Shown here: piece after piece, positions 1 through 4,613 of the stretch
Position numbering within the stretch: position 1 is the stretch's first letter
Layout: every line of letters begins with the position of its first letter
Source of the DNA: an uncultured Clostridia bacterium
GTDB taxonomy: Bacteria; Bacillota; Clostridia; Oscillospirales; Acutalibacteraceae
Direction of reading: 5' to 3'
Assembly (NCBI GenBank): GCA_944384865.1
Contig: CALWVC010000104.1
Location: 1 to 5,453 of the forward strand
Length of the DNA: 5,453 bases
Position numbers and translations under genes: made by a program
The notes under the pieces: generated by a model
Seen by the model: only the letters and a program-made list of their open reading frames with translations
The model's database searches: none
Told to the model about the DNA's origin: nothing

Positions 1-763
1 CGGTGAAGCTTTGTCCGCCCAGTTGATAGCTTTGCACGGTTCCTGAAGAGGTGCATTCGGGGGTGCTGATAAAGGAGGCGTCAGCCGCCAGTGTGACCGG
101 CAGTTCGGCAGCGAGTTGGATGAATTCCTGTTTGGTGTAGGTTACGGTGCTGGCATAATCCGGCGCCAGCAGGTCGCCGACGCTTTCCACCGGTTTTAAA
201 TAAGGATAGGAGGAACCCCAGACATTTTCGGAGTCTTCGGTCCTGCCGCCGGAGATCGCGTGGTATGCCGCCAGAATCGGCTCTCCATCGTATAAAATCT
301 GCAGGCCGGATACTGCCTGTACCGCCTGTTTAATTTTTTGCTCGTTTTCATCGGCGCTGTCTTTCCATTTTTCTTTGCGGGCGTCCTGGTCGATATACCC
401 TTGGTCCTGTTTCGGATTGTTGGAGATGTCCGCGCCGCTGTAGGTGCTGCTGCCGCCGTCCTGCTTCTTTTTGCACAGCAGCGTATAGGCTGCTACAGCC
501 TGCGCCTTTAAAGCTTCCGGTTGGTTGGAAGCGGACATTTCACAGGCGACCACGCCGATCAGGTATTCCTCGACCGGAAGGCTGATCAGCTTTTTAGAGG
601 CGGTATCGTACATTGTTACCGTTTCGTCGCTTGAAACAGGTTGGGTAACGGCATTCGCACCCGCCTGCGCCGCCTGCGCGGTGGGTTTGATCGTGCTGAT
701 CAGCGGAATAGTCAGCATACACAGCAGCATACAGGCTGCACCGAAAGCATATAATCTGTTCAT
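1..763 (-). CDS. spoIID: SpoIID/LytB-family peptidoglycan lytic transglycosylase, C-terminus cut off by the window edge
   Basis: I translated the minus strand from the ATG at 763-761; 254 codons are open to the window edge. GGGAGG at 775-770 lies 6 nt upstream of this ATG. Residues 4-25 form a hydrophobic N-terminal anchor or signal segment after a short n-region. The SpoIID signature follows: PVEEYLIGVVACEM at 63-76, with Glu75 in the place of the family's catalytic glutamate, then EALKAQAVAAYT at 83-94. Further on come YHAISGG and a W-G-S-S-Y-P-Y-L segment, which is the usual second half of the domain. Known for the family: SpoIID strips glycan strands of denuded peptidoglycan during forespore engulfment, in the mother cell with SpoIIM and SpoIIP. 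Oddities: the usual Arg before Thr in the second motif is Tyr93, and the segment around 104-120 has none of the Cys/His residues that bind zinc in the C. difficile enzyme. Bacillus SpoIID also seems to lack these. A vegetative SpoIID-domain paralogue cannot be excluded, because the C-terminus and the neighbours are not visible. Confidence 0.88.
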   Translation of the reverse strand, partial: MNRLYAFGAACMLLCMLTIPLISTIKPTAQAAQAGANAVTQPVSSDETVTMYDTASKKLISLPVEEYLIGVVACEMSASNQPEALKAQAVAAYTLLCKKKQDGGSSTYSGADISNNPKQDQGYIDQDARKEKWKDSADENEQKIKQAVQAVSGLQILYDGEPILAAYHAISGGRTEDSENVWGSSYPYLKPVESVGDLLAPDYASTVTYTKQEFIQLAAELPVTLAADASFISTPECTSSGTVQSYQLGGQSFT

Positions 764-777
764 ATCATTCCTCCCGG

Positions 778-791
778 GGGCAATATTGCCC
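778..791. repeat. Perfect 14-bp palindrome, candidate operator
   Basis: The sequence GGGCAATATTGCCC is identical on both strands. It lies 4 bp upstream of the -35 box of the rightward promoter. It also falls inside the predicted leader of the leftward spoIID-like gene, 2 nt before its Shine-Dalgarno sequence. As DNA it is suitably sized and placed for a dimeric regulator acting on either gene. As RNA in the leftward transcript it can fold into a 5-bp stem with an ATAT loop. The regulator is unknown. Confidence 0.5.
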
Positions 792-795
792 GTTC

Positions 796-824
796 TTGAC
801 ATCGGTTGCATTTTAGTGTATCAT
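796..824 (+). promoter_or_regulatory. Sigma-A-type promoter for the citrate synthase gene cluster
   Basis: TTGACA at 796-801 is a perfect -35 box. It is separated by exactly 17 bp from TATCAT at 819-824, which matches the -10 consensus at five of six positions. Transcription would start near 831, giving a leader of about 146 nt before the citrate synthase ATG. No other promoter this good is seen before the four tightly spaced plus-strand genes, so it probably serves all of them. The start point is inferred, not measured. Confidence 0.72.
815..822 (-). promoter_or_regulatory. Possible sigma-E-like -10 element for the spoIID-like gene
   Basis: On the minus strand these bases read GATACACT. They differ at one position from the mother-cell sigma-E -10 pattern CATACACT, and spoIID is a classical sigma-E target in Bacillus. 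A start near 808 would give a leader of about 45 nt. The -35 side is weak: with a 14-bp spacer the upstream heptamer is CAAGAGT, which fits the KMATATT pattern at about four of seven positions. The box overlaps the -10 of the rightward promoter. The call rests on the -10 match and the gene identity only. Confidence 0.35.
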
Positions 825-834
825 AAATGATCAT
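820..834. repeat. ATCAT/ATGAT dyad repeats over the divergent start sites
   Basis: ATCAT at 820-824, ATGAT at 827-831 and ATCAT at 830-834 form two overlapping inverted repeats. One is ATCAT-AA-ATGAT; the other is the 8-bp palindrome ATGATCAT. They cover the rightward -10 box and the predicted +1, and touch the leftward -10 candidate. The position suits a repressor site, but the region is AT-rich and short dyads arise there easily. Confidence 0.3.
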
Positions 835-841
835 ATACTCT

Positions 842-868
842 TGCGGTTTGATTGAAAAACTGCGGTTT
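842..868 (+). repeat. Direct repeat of TGCGGTTT, period 19 bp, in the citrate synthase leader
   Basis: TGCGGTTT occurs at 842-849 and again at 861-868, spaced 19 bp start to start, close to two helical turns. Both copies lie just downstream of the predicted transcription start of the rightward promoter. That fits a regulator reading the same face of the helix, or a repeated RNA element. No known regulator motif is recognised. Confidence 0.35.
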
Positions 869-874
869 ATGGCC

Positions 875-898
875 GCCGTTGCAGATCAGTCGAACGGC
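875..898 (+). other. Leader hairpin 1 upstream of citrate synthase
   Basis: GCCGTT at 875-880 pairs perfectly with AACGGC at 893-898, leaving a 12-nt loop. An alternative register pairs GGCCG at 871-875 with CGGCC at 895-899. There is no T-run after it, so it is not an intrinsic terminator. It sits in the middle of the predicted 146-nt leader. I do not recognise a riboswitch class here. Confidence 0.35.
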
Positions 899-930
899 CT
901 GACGGATGTTATATGATATGCAGGGTTTAG

Positions 931-958
931 CCGCGCGGGACCAGCGACTCCGGCGCGG
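931..958 (+). other. Leader hairpin 2 abutting the citrate synthase Shine-Dalgarno
   Basis: CCGCGC at 931-936 pairs with GCGCGG at 953-958. After one G-G mismatch, GGA at 938-940 pairs with TCC at 949-951, closing an 8-nt loop. The stem is almost all G+C and ends 1 nt before the purine-rich ribosome binding site AAAGGAAG (960-967). No T-tract follows, so it is not a terminator. It could influence ribosome access or mRNA stability; that role is inferred. Confidence 0.45.
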
Positions 959-976
959 GAAAGGAAGTTTGTCACA

Positions 977-2338
977 ATGGATGAAACACAGTTGCTGGAT
1001 GTCTTGTCCAGTTTATGCGAGACGTTGCAAAAAAATAACCGGATTGACCCGTCTTATTTTGAGAAGTACGGCGTAAAGCGCGGCCTGCGGAATGCGGATG
1101 GCTCCGGCGTGCTGGCCGGTTTGACCCGGATTTGTTCGGTGCACGGTTATGTGATCAACGATGCTGAAAAGGTTCCGGTAGACGGGCAGTTGTTTTATAG
1201 AGGTTATGATTTAAAGGATATTGTAGAAACTTGTGAAAAAGAGCGCCGTTTTTGCTTTGAAGAGGTCTGCTGGCTGCTGCTGTTCGGGACGCTGCCGACC
1301 AAGTCGCAGCTGGAGGGGCTGTGTAAATTGCTGGGAGAGTTTCGGGAGTTGCCGCAGTATTTTGCGGAGGATATGATTATCAAAGCGCCGTCGCCGAACA
1401 TTATGAATAAAATGGCCCGTTCTGTTTTGGCGCTGTATTCTTATGATCAAAACCCTGAAGATCCGTCGTTGCAGAATCTGCTGCGGCAGGCGTTGCTTTT
1501 GATTGCAAGAATGCCGACGATCATGGGCTATTCCTATCAGGTGAAGCGACGGCATTACGATAAACAAAGCATGTTTTTTCATCCAATCAATACCAAGCAC
1601 TCAACGGCGGAAATGATTCTGGCGTCGATTCGCGCCGATCGGGAATACACGCTGGAGGAGGCGCGTTTGCTGGATCTGTGTCTGACGCTGCATGCGGAAC
1701 ACGGCGGCGGAAACAACTCGACTTTTACCACGCGTGTGTTGGCGTCCTCCGGGACAGATACATATTCTATTATCGCCGGCGCGATCGGTTCGTTGAAAGG
1801 GCCGCGGCACGGCGGCGCAAACGCAAAAGTCGCTGAAATGCTGGAATATATCAAGCAGGGTGTGAAACACTGGGATCATGACGATGAGGTCGCCGATTTT
1901 CTGGCCAAGCTGATTGATAAAAAAGCGGGGGATCGCTCCGGTCTGATCTATGGAATGGGTCATGCCGTATATACGTTGTCGGATCCTCGGGCGGTGATTT
2001 TGAAGAAATACGCCAGAAGCCTGGCGGAAAAAAAAGGTTTTGGCGAAGAACTGGCGCTGCTGGAAAGTATTGAGCGGCTCGCGCCGCAGGTGTTTGCCGC
2101 CAAAAAGGGCGACAGCAAGGTCATTTGCGCCAATGTAGATTTGTATTCGGGTTTTGTTTATAAAACGCTGGGGATTCCCGATGAGCTGTTTACGCCGCTG
2201 TTTGCCGTAGCGCGTACCAGCGGCTGGTGCGCGCACCGGATTGAAGAAGCGATGACCGGCAACCGGATCATCCGCCCCGCATACAAGAGCATGTTTTCTC
2301 ATACGTTGGAATATGTGCCGCTGGACAAAAGAAACTGA
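977..2338 (+). CDS. gltA: Si-type citrate synthase (citrate/2-methylcitrate synthase family)
   Basis: This 453-residue protein condenses acetyl-CoA with oxaloacetate to citrate, the entry step to the oxidative TCA branch and, in many anaerobes, to 2-oxoglutarate and glutamate. All family landmarks are present in order. LHAEHGG at 239-245 contains the conserved His242, and GPRHGGAN carries His278. GMGHAVY carries His329, followed by the DPRA arginine (Arg338), and NVDLYSG carries the catalytic Asp388. Thus the His-His-Asp catalytic triad is intact, and the enzyme belongs to the Si family, not the unrelated Re-citrate synthase found in some clostridia. The N-terminal extension of roughly 70 residues before the YRGYDL motif and the total length resemble clostridial members. 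The ATG at 977 follows AAGGAAG with a spacing of about 9 nt. A 2-methylcitrate synthase activity cannot be excluded from sequence; no prpB/prpD-like gene is nearby. It heads a probable four-gene transcription unit. The gltA symbol is generic, and citZ would be the Bacillus equivalent. Confidence 0.95.
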   Translation: MDETQLLDVLSSLCETLQKNNRIDPSYFEKYGVKRGLRNADGSGVLAGLTRICSVHGYVINDAEKVPVDGQLFYRGYDLKDIVETCEKERRFCFEEVCWLLLFGTLPTKSQLEGLCKLLGEFRELPQYFAEDMIIKAPSPNIMNKMARSVLALYSYDQNPEDPSLQNLLRQALLLIARMPTIMGYSYQVKRRHYDKQSMFFHPINTKHSTAEMILASIRADREYTLEEARLLDLCLTLHAEHGGGNNSTFTTRVLASSGTDTYSIIAGAIGSLKGPRHGGANAKVAEMLEYIKQGVKHWDHDDEVADFLAKLIDKKAGDRSGLIYGMGHAVYTLSDPRAVILKKYARSLAEKKGFGEELALLESIERLAPQVFAAKKGDSKVICANVDLYSGFVYKTLGIPDELFTPLFAVARTSGWCAHRIEEAMTGNRIIRPAYKSMFSHTLEYVPLDKRN

Positions 2339-2355
2339 GAAATGGAGATTGAAAT

Positions 2356-3216
2356 ATGAAACATAAGATCCTGTTTGTTATCTTGTTTTTATGTACGATC
2401 GCGGCAACGGCTGTCCGGGTTTTACAAGTGATCGTGATGATTGATCCGCAAACGGGTTTTTATTATACGCAGTATACGTTGGCAGAGCCGGTATTACTGG
2501 GCGCGCTGGCGGTACTGCTGGTGATGCTGCTGGTAGTGGCGCGGTTGACCGGAGAGGACGTCCCGCCGGCGCAGCTTATATTGAAATCTCCGGTTCTGGG
2601 CGTGTTTACCGCGCTGCTGGCGGTTGTATCGGCAGTGTATGTTGTTGATTATATCCTGAGTCAGACGGCGTTTGATATGGGAACATATTTTTATATTGCT
2701 TTTGTTTTGTTACTATTTATTTTTTTGCTGGTCTTTTCGTTGTCGCTGTTTCGCCTGATTGAGATGCCACCGCTGCTGTGTGTTATTCCCAGTATTTACA
2801 GCGCTTACCGGTTGGCATATATTTTTATAAGGTATACCGGCGTCATTAAGGTTTCGGATATTCTTTTAGATATTGTTATGCTGGGCTTTACCATGTTGTT
2901 CTGGCATATGTGCGCAAAGACCGTGTCCGGCACAGGCTCCCCGAAAACCGTCAAATGGCTGTATGGGTTTGGGTTTCCGGCAGCGTTAATCAGTTTCGTA
3001 TGCGCGGTGCCCAAATATTATATCGCATTTTTTTTGCCGGATACGGCGCTGCATGTGTCTGAAAGCGTGTCTTATTTTGACATTGCAGTGGGGATTTATA
3101 TTATTGTGTTTATGATGGCGCTGCCGTTTATGCAGCGTAAATCCGCAGTTGTGCGGCAAAATATTACGCCGCCCAGAGGACAGCGGTATGTTCCCAGACA
3201 CTTTAAGAGTAAATAA
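2356..3216 (+). CDS. Eight-helix integral membrane protein of unknown function
   Basis: This 286-residue protein is strongly hydrophobic. I see eight likely membrane segments, at about 5-27, 44-63, 78-101, 111-132, 138-158, 167-187, 203-226 and 240-259. They are followed by a basic tail of about 27 residues (261-286), which by the positive-inside rule should be cytoplasmic. Helix 5 contains an LCVIPSIYSAYRLAYIF stretch with Pro and Arg inside or at the edge of the bilayer. No catalytic motif, nucleotide-binding site or known transporter signature is visible. The start at 2356 is supported by ATGGAG at 2342-2347, 8 nt upstream. The gap from the citrate synthase stop is only 17 nt, so the two are probably co-transcribed. 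The codon pattern is like its neighbours. A transport or sensing role would be a guess, so the function is left unassigned. Confidence 0.85.
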   Translation: MKHKILFVILFLCTIAATAVRVLQVIVMIDPQTGFYYTQYTLAEPVLLGALAVLLVMLLVVARLTGEDVPPAQLILKSPVLGVFTALLAVVSAVYVVDYILSQTAFDMGTYFYIAFVLLLFIFLLVFSLSLFRLIEMPPLLCVIPSIYSAYRLAYIFIRYTGVIKVSDILLDIVMLGFTMLFWHMCAKTVSGTGSPKTVKWLYGFGFPAALISFVCAVPKYYIAFFLPDTALHVSESVSYFDIAVGIYIIVFMMALPFMQRKSAVVRQNITPPRGQRYVPRHFKSK

Positions 3217-3246
3217 ACCGGCGACTATAAGAAAGGATGGCGGAAT

Positions 3247-3546
3247 ATGAGCCTTTTCCGCAAAACGCCAAAAATTAAAAACCGGGCGGTGCTTGATCAT
3301 GCAAAGCACCGCCTGCTTAAATATGTGACGGCCAGAGACGCTGCAGGCTGTGAGGTGGTTTTGGGTCGGTCGGGCAGAATCAATGTTCAGGACCGGGAAC
3401 TGATTATCAGCTGCGAAGGACGGGATGTGTTTCGCTGTGATGTGGAGCAGATGGAGATCGGCGAACTGCTCAGTCGTGACGGTGTACGGATTATGACAAC
3501 TGATGCGCAGGGGGAACCGCAATCGGTGGTTTGTTATTTTGTATAA
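3247..3546 (+). CDS. Small (99 aa) cytosolic protein of unknown function
   Basis: The protein has no signal peptide or membrane segment. Residues 5-25 are basic (many Lys, Arg and His) and could form a helix. Residues 35-99 alternate short hydrophobic runs with turns (EVVLG, ELIIS, VFRCDV, VRIMTT, SVVCYFV), suggesting a small all-beta domain. Cysteines are at 35, 56, 64 and 96, but not in a CXXC zinc-knuckle arrangement. AAAGGATGG at 3231-3239 is the ribosome binding site for the ATG at 3247. The gene sits 30 nt after the membrane protein and 31 nt before the lipoprotein gene, so it looks like an operon member, perhaps a cytosolic partner of the membrane protein; that partnership is inference from position only. 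The reading frame carries a strong antisense-facing hairpin in codons 13-23. I do not recognise the family. Confidence 0.75.
   Translation: MSLFRKTPKIKNRAVLDHAKHRLLKYVTARDAAGCEVVLGRSGRINVQDRELIISCEGRDVFRCDVEQMEIGELLSRDGVRIMTTDAQGEPQSVVCYFV
3270..3315 (-). terminator. Intrinsic terminator on the minus strand, inside the 99-aa gene
   Basis: Bases 3283-3294 pair with 3304-3315 in a 12-bp stem. On the plus strand, 11 pairs are Watson-Crick and one is G-T; the core is GGCGGTGCTT with AAGCACCGCC. The loop is 9 nt. Read on the minus strand, the stem is followed by G and then TTTTTAATTTTT (3281-3270), the classic GC stem plus U-tract. On the plus strand no T-run follows (GCTTAAATATG), so it should not stop the operon. 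No convincing minus-strand gene ends here, so it would act on antisense transcripts. Confidence 0.6.
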
Positions 3547-3577
3547 AGCGTGTGTGCTTGAAAGGATGGGTGAGGGA

Positions 3578-4459
3578 ATGCGGAAAACAGCGCTGTTGCT
3601 GTTGTGTGCCGCGGTTTGGTTTGGGGGCTGCGCCTGTTCCGAGCGGGCTGAAACGGATTCGTCGGTTTCTGATGTAGTACAGGTGCAGGTCGATTATCCG
3701 GTTACGGTGGGCGGCCGGGAAATTTCCGAGTGTCCATCTTCGGTAGTATCATTAGCTCCGGCCATTACCGAGGCGATTTGCACATTGGGCTCGGTTTCCC
3801 AGCTGTCCGGCGTATCAGATGGCTGGGAGCATCCGGAGCTTCCAGCGGATCTTCCACGACTGGGAACAGCAGCAGCGGTAGATATAGATGAGTTGCTAGC
3901 GCTGGCGCCGCAGCTGGTGCTGGCGCCGGATACACTGTCTGATATGGTGGCTGCGGAGTTGGAAAATGCCGGCGTTGCGGTGGTGAAGCTTCATCTGCCG
4001 GCGGAATGGCGGCAGGTATCCGAATTTTATACGCAGGTCGCGCAGGTCGTCAGCGGTCTGACAACCGGGCAGAACAACGCAGAAGCGACAATATCCCGGC
4101 TGACAGCGCAGATACAGCAGATATGCGGGCGTTATACTGTGCCTGACGGAATGACCGCCGCAGTCATTTCCGCATATGGCGTTGCGGTTGCGGGAAACGG
4201 CACGATCGCGCACCAGCTTTTAACCTGGTGCGGCCTTCAGAACAGTTGTGCATCCAGTATGTTTGTTCCGCAAGAACTGGCGGCGGCGCAGCCGGATCTG
4301 GTGTTTTGTGATACGCGGGAGCTGGAAGCTGTACAGATGGATGCGCAACTTTCCGGGTTGCGCATTGTGGCTGTGGATCTGCAATATGCCCGTTGTTTCG
4401 GAGAGCAGACAATCGGGCTGGCAGAGCAGATCTGTACGGCGGCTTTTAGGGAAGAATAA
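3578..4459 (+). CDS. BtuF/FecB-type ABC substrate-binding lipoprotein, cysteine-rich
   Basis: This 293-residue protein resembles the class III periplasmic-binding fold (Peripla_BP_2) that captures cobalamin, haem or ferric siderophores for ABC importers. The first 17 residues are a lipoprotein signal (MRKTALLLLCAAVWFGG), with Cys18 the likely lipidated residue. The N-lobe opens with VVSLAPAITEAICTLG (56-71), the typical first strand and helix. It continues with LPRLGTAAAVDIDELLALAPQLVLAP (92-117), like the family's G-x-x-x-x-DxExIxxLxPDLV segment. The C-lobe has AGNGTIAHQLL (205-215) and QPDLVF (238-243). The start at 3578 is preferred: it gives a clean signal peptide and has AAAGGATGG at 3561-3569. 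Upstream in-frame ATGs at 3503 and 3566 would spoil the signal, and 3503 also overlaps the preceding gene. The mature protein has nine further cysteines (20, 52, 68, 183, 218, 224, 244, 273, 286), unusual for an exported protein. No permease or ATPase gene adjoins, so the ligand is unknown. Confidence 0.85.
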   Translation: MRKTALLLLCAAVWFGGCACSERAETDSSVSDVVQVQVDYPVTVGGREISECPSSVVSLAPAITEAICTLGSVSQLSGVSDGWEHPELPADLPRLGTAAAVDIDELLALAPQLVLAPDTLSDMVAAELENAGVAVVKLHLPAEWRQVSEFYTQVAQVVSGLTTGQNNAEATISRLTAQIQQICGRYTVPDGMTAAVISAYGVAVAGNGTIAHQLLTWCGLQNSCASSMFVPQELAAAQPDLVFCDTRELEAVQMDAQLSGLRIVAVDLQYARCFGEQTIGLAEQICTAAFREE

Positions 4460-4528
4460 GTGGGTTTAAGAAATTTTATTGTAAAAAATAAACAAAAAAA
4501 TGGAGAGCTAATTATTTATATTATTTTA
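4460..4528. other. AT-rich intergenic stretch, possible UP element; no clear terminator
   Basis: This stretch is much richer in A+T than the flanking genes, with A-runs and T-runs just upstream of a strong promoter, as expected for an UP element contacting the RNA polymerase alpha subunits. The only dyad is an AT-only imperfect hairpin. GTTTA at 4464-4468 pairs with TAAAC at 4489-4493, and TTTTA at 4474-4478 with TAAAA at 4482-4486. It has no GC stem and is followed by A, not T. I see no credible intrinsic terminator for the upstream operon, so read-through into the next gene is possible. Confidence 0.4.
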
Positions 4529-4557
4529 TTGACAATCCTGAAATATTGTGGTATCCT
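4529..4557 (+). promoter_or_regulatory. Strong extended -10 sigma-A promoter for the exported-protein gene
   Basis: TTGACA at 4529-4534 is a perfect -35 box. After exactly 17 bp comes TATCCT at 4552-4557 (four of six to consensus), with the extended -10 TG dinucleotide at 4549-4550 in the right phase. An AT-rich tract lies upstream. Transcription should start near 4564, giving a leader of about 50 nt. This suggests high, independent expression of the downstream secreted protein. Confidence 0.75.
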
Positions 4558-4573
4558 TTAAATGCATTATAAA

Positions 4574-4587
4574 TGGGTGAAAGCCCA
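4574..4587 (+). other. GAAA-tetraloop hairpin near the mRNA 5' end
   Basis: TGGGT pairs with GCCCA (last pair T-G) around a GAAA loop, a member of the stable GNRA tetraloop class. It begins about 10 nt after the predicted transcription start and ends 13 nt before the Shine-Dalgarno. Short 5'-terminal hairpins like this are known to protect some Gram-positive mRNAs from decay; that role here is inferred. It is too small for any riboswitch class I know. Confidence 0.45.
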
Positions 4588-4600
4588 GAATATTTATTTT

Positions 4601-4606
4601 GGAGGA
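4601..4606 (+). promoter_or_regulatory. Consensus Shine-Dalgarno of the exported-protein gene
   Basis: GGAGGA lies 7 nt upstream of the ATG at 4614, the ideal sequence and spacing. It fixes the start codon of the incomplete gene at the right edge. TTGG (4599-4602) and CCAA (4609-4612) flank it and could form a weak 4-bp stem over the site, but the stem is probably too weak to block ribosomes. Confidence 0.8.
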
Positions 4607-4613
4607 AGCCAAT

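Noticed and set aside
525..830. Plus-strand 101-codon open frame with hydrophobic stretches
   Set aside because: It lies antisense to the SpoIID-like gene, has no ribosome binding site, and its end runs through the intergenic promoter region; the minus-strand frame has a full domain match.
837..843. A sigma-E -35 box for the leftward promoter
   Set aside because: At the allowed spacings (13-15 bp) the best heptamer matches at only about four of seven positions, so only the -10 half is reported.
1601..2302. Minus-strand 233-codon open frame
   Set aside because: It is antisense to citrate synthase, whose motifs are intact. It is rich in Arg, Gln, His and Phe, as expected from a GC-biased shadow frame.
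2986..3522. Minus-strand 178-codon open frame across two plus-strand genes
   Set aside because: Composition (His, Arg, Cys-rich) is shadow-like, and the antisense terminator at 3270-3315 lies within it and would truncate its transcript.
3503..3577. Longer N-terminus for the lipoprotein from the ATG at 3503
   Set aside because: It would overlap the preceding gene by 44 nt, lacks a Shine-Dalgarno, and would bury a clean lipoprotein signal peptide that starts at 3578.
3902..3929. Direct repeat CTGGCGCCG inside the lipoprotein gene
   Set aside because: It encodes the similar peptides LAPQ and LAPD in a segment typical of the family; codon preference explains it.
4464..4493. AT-only hairpin as terminator of the four-gene unit
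   Set aside because: It has no GC pairs in the inner stem and is followed by a run of A, not T, so it should not terminate plus-strand transcription.
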